In this document: positions 6,749 through 10,427 of the stretch, in pieces
Layout: each line of letters begins with the position of its first letter
Numbering within the stretch: the first letter of the stretch is position 1
DNA from: a bacterium
Lineage (GTDB): Bacteria > Chloroflexota > Dormibacteria > Aeolococcales > Bog-877
Length of the DNA: 10,427 nt
Assembly: GCA_021798435.1 (NCBI GenBank)
Contig: JAJZGN010000057.1
Coordinates: 1-10,427, forward strand
Reading direction: 5' to 3'
The notes under the pieces: generated by a model
Told to the model about the DNA's origin: nothing
Databases searched by the model: none
The model's input: the letters and a program-made list of their open reading frames with translations, nothing else
Made by a program: the position numbers and the translations under genes

Positions 6749-7474
6749 TCAGGCCCGGCGCCGCCCCGTGTGGAGGGCCACGATCCCCAGGGTCATGCGC
6801 TGATAGCTCACCCTCTCGAATCCGGCGTCCCGCAGCCACCCCGCGACCACTTCTGGGCCGGGAAACGAGGAGATCGAGGAGGTGAGGTACCGGTAGGCGC
6901 CCGACCTTCCCAGGAGCAGCATCGCCATTCGGGGGATCACGAGCCGGCTGTACTGGCGGTAGAGGGGCCGCATCAACCCCCTGGGGGTGCTGAATTCCAG
7001 GATCACCACCCGCCCCCCCGGACGCAATACCCGCCAGGCCTCGCGCAGCGCCCGCTCGTGATCGGCGATGTTGCGCAGCCCGAAGGCCATGGTCACAGCA
7101 TCGAAGGTCAGGTCCGCGACTGGCAACTCCAGCGCGTCGCCGACCCTGAACTCGACCTCCGGGACCGCCCGGGCCGCCAGCGAGAGCATCTCCTCAGTGA
7201 TGTCCAGGCCGAGGACCGCGCCCGTCGGACCCACCCGGCGCCAGAGCAACCGCGCCAGCGCCCCGGTCCCGGTGCAGACGTCGAGGGCCCTCCCGCCCCG
7301 GGGCAGCCGCGTGAGCTGCGCCGCCCGCCGGCGCCACCGGCGGTCCTCCCCCAGGCTGAGGACCGCGTTGAGCAGGTCGTATCGCCCGGCGATCCCGCTG
7401 AACATCATCCGCACGGCGGGGGCCTCGGGCCGGCCCGCGGTGGGCAGCGCCTCCTCCCGTGCGCCCCCCGTCAC
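6749..7474 (-). CDS. ubiE: UbiE/MenG quinone C-methyltransferase
   Basis: A 241-aa SAM-dependent methyltransferase that methylates the ring of demethylmenaquinone (or the ubiquinone precursor) in the last part of quinone synthesis, at the cytoplasmic membrane. Family signatures are clear: MFSGIAGRYD (24-33), motif I ALDVCTGTG (63-71), the SAM-binding acidic residue Asp91 (GLDIT), VGDALELP (111-118), FGLRNI (131-136), WRVLRPGGRVVILEFS (147-162) and YLTSSISSFP (196-205). Length matches the family (about 230-250 aa). I chose the GTG at 7474 because it forms a GTGA overlap with the upstream phosphorylase stop. Starting at the ATG at 7531 would add 19 residues inside the neighbour. It is the second gene of a coupled pair, probably transcribed from the promoter before 8364. 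Ubiquinone versus menaquinone cannot be told from this protein alone. Confidence 0.93.
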   Translation of the reverse strand: MTGGAREEALPTAGRPEAPAVRMMFSGIAGRYDLLNAVLSLGEDRRWRRRAAQLTRLPRGGRALDVCTGTGALARLLWRRVGPTGAVLGLDITEEMLSLAARAVPEVEFRVGDALELPVADLTFDAVTMAFGLRNIADHERALREAWRVLRPGGRVVILEFSTPRGLMRPLYRQYSRLVIPRMAMLLLGRSGAYRYLTSSISSFPGPEVVAGWLRDAGFERVSYQRMTLGIVALHTGRRRA

Positions 7475-8364
7475 GCGCTGAGCAGGCCATCGGCCGTGCC
7501 TCCCTCCGGTGTCGAGGGGCGGGCGGCGCACAGGCAGGTCCGCTCCGCCGGCAGGGCCGCCAGCGCGTCCAGCGCCACCTTGCCCAGCTCCTCAGCCCCC
7601 TCGCGGATGATCGCCCGGAGCAACTCGAAGTCCCACTCGGGACGGACTCCCTCCGCGTAGTTCAGCACCATCTCCACGGTCCCGAAGCAGGCCCCGATCT
7701 CCCGTGCCAGGTAGACGTCGGGGGTCACCCCCTGACTGATCACGTCACCGCCCAGCCGCGCCAGCGCCGCCACCTCAGCGGCGGTCTCGGCGCGGGGACC
7801 CTCCACCGAGGCGTGGATGGCGCGGTTGAAGGCGCGGGTCGCCTTCTCCGCGGCGAAGCGCCGCGACCGCTGCCAGAGCACCTCGCGGATATCGGGGCAG
7901 AAGGGCTCCCGCATGGACACCGGGCGGCCGGGGGACAGCCACCCGGACCGCTGCGGGGTGAAGTCGATGAAGTCGTGGGGGATTACCAGATCGCGGGGGT
8001 GGAAGTGCTGGGTGATGCTGGCGGCCCCGGACTCGGCCACGATTCGTACCACCCCCGCCTCCCGTAGGGCCCAGAAGAGGGCAAGGCTCCTGTGCTCCCG
8101 ACCGTGCCGCCCGGGCTCCAGGGAGGTAGCGGGTGCCGGCACCGGGCGCACGAAGATCAAGCGGCGCGGTTCGCCCGCATCGGTTCGCAGGGACAGGAAC
8201 TCCAGGTCTGGAGTGGACCCGAAGGGGGTGGGGAAGGCGGTGGGTCCCAGCACCACAGAGACCCGGGGGTCGGTACCGGGTAGGGAGGCTGGCTCGGTCC
8301 CGGAGCGGCCCAGGAGGGCGTACTCGGCCCGGGGCAGCGGCGCCGCCTGCTCACTGCTTACCAC
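7471..8364 (-). CDS. Divergent MTAP/PNP-family nucleoside phosphorylase
   Basis: A 297-aa member of the purine nucleoside/methylthioadenosine phosphorylase superfamily, which split a nucleoside with phosphate into base and (thio)ribose-1-phosphate. Recognisable parts are ALLGRSG (16-22, the usual GIIGGTG position), TPFGSTPD (46-53), the phosphate-site GRHGREH (85-91), DLVIPHDFIDFT (125-136), EGPRAET (188-194) and YLAREIGACFGTVEMVLNYAEG (218-239). By eye against human MTAP, the ribose-contacting Met is Gln211. The two base-recognising Asp residues (TDYD) become Asn235 and Ala237, which points to a 6-oxopurine nucleoside rather than an adenosine derivative. The GTG start at 8364 lies 6 nt after a TATACT box with no ribosome site, so the mRNA may be leaderless. 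Its TGA overlaps the ubiE GTG. Activity is inferred; methylthioinosine, inosine/guanosine or futalosine are candidates. Confidence 0.85.
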   Translation of the reverse strand: MVSSEQAAPLPRAEYALLGRSGTEPASLPGTDPRVSVVLGPTAFPTPFGSTPDLEFLSLRTDAGEPRRLIFVRPVPAPATSLEPGRHGREHRSLALFWALREAGVVRIVAESGAASITQHFHPRDLVIPHDFIDFTPQRSGWLSPGRPVSMREPFCPDIREVLWQRSRRFAAEKATRAFNRAIHASVEGPRAETAAEVAALARLGGDVISQGVTPDVYLAREIGACFGTVEMVLNYAEGVRPEWDFELLRAIIREGAEELGKVALDALAALPAERTCLCAARPSTPEGGTADGLLSA

Positions 8365-8370
8365 CAGCCG

Positions 8371-8376
8371 AGTATA
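8371..8376 (-). promoter_or_regulatory. -10 element TATACT of the phosphorylase-ubiE operon
   Basis: The minus strand reads TATACT, 5 of 6 matches to the sigma-70-type -10 consensus, in an otherwise GC-rich 71-nt gap. Only 6 nt separate it from the GTG start codon, so transcription would begin at or next to that codon, giving a leaderless mRNA. No recognisable -35 hexamer is seen. Confidence 0.6.
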
Positions 8377-8435
8377 TGTGGACTGATCGGAAGCTCCCGG
8401 GGCCCGCCACGAGCTCCCTGCCCTCCTGCTCCCGC

Positions 8436-9410
8436 TCAGCCGGGCTCCAGGTGGAACTCCGCCACCACCGGGAAGTGGTCGCTCGCCCGCCTCGCCACCG
8501 CGGCCAGCGGCCCCTCCCGTCCGACAACCTGGCAGGCCGAGAGCCGGCCGGCCAGGGCGGGCGTCGCGAACACGTAGTCGATGCGGACTGCCGGGTGGTA
8601 CGTGGGGCAGGTGAATTCGTCACCCTGCGGGTGCAGCCGTCGCAGGCAATCGACGTACCCGGCGGCGAGCATCCCGCTCACGACCTCTCGGGGCATCATC
8701 GCGCCGACCACCATGTCGGTGGCCTCCCCCTTGGGTACGAACTCGACCAGCGGCTGGAGCACCCAGGGGAGGCGGGGCATACCCTCCCTGGCCACGGGCG
8801 AGAGGTCCAGCTCGGTCGCTCCGCCGGCCCCGACAGCCGCCTGTCGCCTGGTCGGCACCGGGCCCAGGGTGCCGTACCGCTCCAGGGCACCGGATCGGCG
8901 CCATTCAGAAAGGAGAGATAGGAAGCCCGCGGCATCGATTCGCTCGCCCGGCGCCAGCGAGTTGAAGTCGCCCAGGATCAGGTGGCGGTCGGGGTTGCCG
9001 CCCCGGGCCTGCTCGCGCACCGCCCCCAGCTCGCGGAGACGGTCCGGCTCCGCCCGGCCGCGGCGCTGGAAGGCGGCGGTGAGGTGGACGGTGTGGATGG
9101 CGACCGGCCCGTCCGGGAGCTCGAGGGAGCCCTCCAGGGAGTTGCGCGGGAAGGCCCGCGGATCCTGGTGGTTGCGCCACTCCCGAAGCGGCAGGCGGCT
9201 CAGCAGTCCCTGGTGGCGAAACCGAGGGGCCCGTCCGAACACGGCTCGGTAGCCGAGACGGTCGGCGAGGCTGTACATCGGCCTCGGGTCCTCGATCTCC
9301 TGAAGTGCGAGGACGTCGGCGTCGAGCGTCTCCACCATCTCCGCGATATCGGCCCAGCGGGTCCCGCCCCCGGAGAGGATGTTGTAGGTGGCGATCCGCA
9401 GACGGGTCAT
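8436..9410 (-). CDS. Endonuclease/exonuclease/phosphatase-fold hydrolase
   Basis: A 324-aa member of the EEP superfamily (DNase I/exonuclease III/sphingomyelinase-like metal-dependent phosphoesterases). The catalytic signature is intact: LRIATYNIL (4-12, Asn10), LALQEIE (34-40, metal ligand Glu38), TVHL (107-110), LILGDFN (144-150, Asp148 and Asn150), RIDYVFA (276-282) and SDHFP (310-314, Asp311/His312). A stretch at about 180-262 between GDFN and RIDYVF is longer than in minimal EEP proteins, as in others ending GYVDCLRRLHP. There is no signal peptide, so it is probably cytosolic. The substrate (nucleic acid, phospholipid or small phosphoester) is unknown. The ATG at 9410 puts the first strand at residue 3. 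An ATG at 9422 is a close alternative, since GGGGG at 9423-9427 abuts it. It is divergent from the monooxygenase gene. Confidence 0.85.
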   Translation of the reverse strand: MTRLRIATYNILSGGGTRWADIAEMVETLDADVLALQEIEDPRPMYSLADRLGYRAVFGRAPRFRHQGLLSRLPLREWRNHQDPRAFPRNSLEGSLELPDGPVAIHTVHLTAAFQRRGRAEPDRLRELGAVREQARGGNPDRHLILGDFNSLAPGERIDAAGFLSLLSEWRRSGALERYGTLGPVPTRRQAAVGAGGATELDLSPVAREGMPRLPWVLQPLVEFVPKGEATDMVVGAMMPREVVSGMLAAGYVDCLRRLHPQGDEFTCPTYHPAVRIDYVFATPALAGRLSACQVVGREGPLAAVARRASDHFPVVAEFHLEPG

Positions 9411-9448
9411 GAGGTCGAGCATCCCCCGTTCGGACTGAACAGGCCTCG

Positions 9449-9454
9449 ATTCTA
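9449..9454 (-). promoter_or_regulatory. Candidate -10 element TAGAAT of the EEP gene
   Basis: The minus strand reads TAGAAT, 5 of 6 consensus matches, with a predicted start near 9442 and a leader of about 30 nt to the ATG at 9410. It is back to back with the plus-strand GATACT element, so the 86-bp region 9411-9496 acts as a compact divergent promoter. Confidence 0.5.
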
Positions 9455-9483
9455 GGCGCCCCCTTTGCGAGGTCATCAGGGCG

Positions 9484-9489
9484 GATACT
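9484..9489 (+). promoter_or_regulatory. Candidate -10 element GATACT of the monooxygenase gene
   Basis: GATACT ends 7 nt before the ATG at 9497, and those 7 nt contain no ribosome site. The spacing predicts a transcript starting at or next to the ATG. No convincing -35 lies at the usual distance. Confidence 0.5.
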
Positions 9490-9496
9490 GCACGGC

Positions 9497-10330
9497 ATGC
9501 GAAAGGGACTCTTCCTGGCGCCTTTCGGGGAGTTCTCCGACCCGCGGCGGGTGGCTGAGCTGGCCTTGACCGCCGAGCGGGCCGGCTGGGACGGTCTCTT
9601 TCTCTGGGACCACATCCTGGCCGGCCCGGGGACTCCAATCGCCGACCCCTGGGTGACGCTGGCCGCCGTGGCGGCGCTCACGACACGCCTCCGGATCGGG
9701 GCGATGGTCACCCCCGTGGCACGGCGCCGGCCCTGGGTGCTGGCGCGCCAGGCGGCGACCCTCGATCGCCTCTCCGGCGGACGGGTGGTGTTCGGCGTGG
9801 GGCTCGGGGACGACGGCTGGAGGGAGTACAGCGCCTTCGGCGAGCTTGAATCCCCGGCCGGCCGAGCGGTGGCGCTGGACGAGGGCCTGGCCATCATTCG
9901 GTCCCTCTGGGCCGGGGCGCCGGTCCACCGGGTGGGAACTGTCCACCGGGTTGACGTGCCGGCGTTCCTCCCTCCCCCCCTGCAAGACCCCATCCCCACC
10001 TGGGCCGCCTGCCGCTGGCCCCACCGACGACCCCTCCGGCGCGCCGCCGCGCTCGAGGGCTGTTTCCCGATCTTCGGGGGTGGCTGGCCGCCGCCGCCCC
10101 CTTCTCCCGACCAGATCAGCAAGGTCAGGACCGCCCTCCTCTCCCTGGGGGGCTCGGCGGACGCCGACCTCGTAGTCACCCACGCCAGCTGGGCCCGGCC
10201 TCCGGGTACCGGGGCCGAGCTGAGCCGGTTTGAGGAGGCCGGAGCCACCTGGTGGCTGGAGTGGTTGGGGCCGGAGGGGCTGACTCCGTCCGGCGTCGAG
10301 CGGGTGGTTGGCGCCGGTCCTCCTTCGTAA
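9497..10330 (+). CDS. Luciferase-like flavin/F420-dependent oxidoreductase
   Basis: A 277-aa LLM-class enzyme with the bacterial luciferase TIM-barrel fold, using reduced FMN or coenzyme F420 on an unknown substrate. Signatures are FLAPFGEFSDP at the N-terminus, AERAGWDGLFLWDHI (26-40, including the WDH substrate/cofactor turn), DPWVTLAAVAALT (50-62), RLRIGAMVTP (64-73), LDRLSGGRVVFGVGLG (89-104) and the C-terminal AGATWWLEWLGP (248-259). A Pro-rich loop at 198-203 interrupts the distal part but the frame is continuous, and length is near the family norm. The ATG at 9497 is preceded by GATACT and no ribosome site, fitting leaderless initiation. It is divergent from the EEP gene and followed 27 nt later by another gene with its own -10 element. 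F420 versus FMN cannot be settled from sequence alone. Confidence 0.9.
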   Translation: MRKGLFLAPFGEFSDPRRVAELALTAERAGWDGLFLWDHILAGPGTPIADPWVTLAAVAALTTRLRIGAMVTPVARRRPWVLARQAATLDRLSGGRVVFGVGLGDDGWREYSAFGELESPAGRAVALDEGLAIIRSLWAGAPVHRVGTVHRVDVPAFLPPPLQDPIPTWAACRWPHRRPLRRAAALEGCFPIFGGGWPPPPPSPDQISKVRTALLSLGGSADADLVVTHASWARPPGTGAELSRFEEAGATWWLEWLGPEGLTPSGVERVVGAGPPS

Positions 10331-10344
10331 TCTGGGAACCGGGC

Positions 10345-10350
10345 TAGACT
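10345..10350 (+). promoter_or_regulatory. Candidate -10 element TAGACT before the last gene
   Basis: TAGACT lies 7 nt before the ATG at 10358, inside the 27-nt gap after the monooxygenase stop. The intervening CGCGGTC has no ribosome site. Spacing matches the elements at 9484 and 8371, suggesting another leaderless start. Confidence 0.5.
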
Positions 10351-10357
10351 CGCGGTC

Positions 10358-10427
10358 ATGGCAGGACTCCGGGCCCGGTGGACGGCGTCGCGGGCGCCCG
10401 GCGCCAGGGCACTGCTCGGGCGGCTCG
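10358..10427 (+). CDS. Unidentified protein, N-terminus only
   Basis: An ATG opens a frame with 23 codons to the window edge and no stop. The visible residues begin MAGLRARWTASRAPGAR and are rich in Arg and Ala, too few to assign a family. I call it a gene because of the TAGACT element at the leaderless spacing and because it starts just after the monooxygenase stop on the same strand. It continues beyond the window. Confidence 0.45.
   Translation, partial: MAGLRARWTASRAPGARALLGRL

Noticed and set aside
7474..7531. ATG at 7531 as the ubiE start
   Set aside because: It would extend the protein 57 nt into the phosphorylase gene. The GTG in the GTGA overlap gives a family-typical N-terminus and length.
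8905..10359. 484-aa minus-strand open frame
   Set aside because: It runs antisense to the monooxygenase gene and out of frame through the EEP gene, with low-complexity composition and no recognisable motif.

Overview
This is a gene-dense, high-GC bacterial chromosomal window. It shows no mobile elements, CRISPR array or RNA genes. The strong GC bias produces many long antisense open frames, which I treat as shadows. The genes are housekeeping or carbohydrate-linked and look vertically inherited. DnaK carries the roughly 23-residue insert in its ATPase domain (about residues 78-105) that Actinomycetota and Bacillota proteins lack. That argues for another high-GC lineage, for example Chloroflexota or Candidatus Dormibacterota, but the phylum is an inference and not established here.

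Layout. dnaK (34-1950, minus) ends at the left edge. A 148-bp intergenic region (1951-2098) with three inverted repeats separates it from a plus-strand pair: a small secreted or membrane-anchored protein (2099-2584) and a secreted glycoside hydrolase family 5 enzyme (about 2662-4026). The GH5 gene converges on, and overlaps by 17 bp, a minus-strand unit of two Gfo/Idh/MocA oxidoreductases. In transcription order these are a ThuA-like/Gfo-Idh-MocA fusion (6678-5008) and a stand-alone Gfo/Idh/MocA dehydrogenase (5011-4010), joined by a 4-nt CTGA stop/start overlap. Upstream on the same strand is a second coupled pair: a divergent MTAP/PNP-family nucleoside phosphorylase (8364-7471) followed by the UbiE/MenG quinone methyltransferase (7474-6749), joined by a GTGA overlap. 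An endonuclease/exonuclease/phosphatase-fold protein (9410-8436, minus) and a luciferase-like flavin/F420 monooxygenase (9497-10330, plus) are divergently transcribed. A new plus-strand gene begins at 10358 and runs off the window.

How it works together. The GH5 enzyme and the two sugar-type oxidoreductases suggest a small saccharide or glycoside uptake and oxidation locus. The phosphorylase-methyltransferase pair suggests a link between purine nucleoside cleavage and menaquinone or ubiquinone synthesis. The most distinctive signals are regulatory. A -10 element of type TAnAnT or close to it lies 6-7 nt before the start codon of three genes, which suggests leaderless mRNAs. Two operons are coupled by 4-nt overlaps, one of which appears to use a CTG initiation codon.
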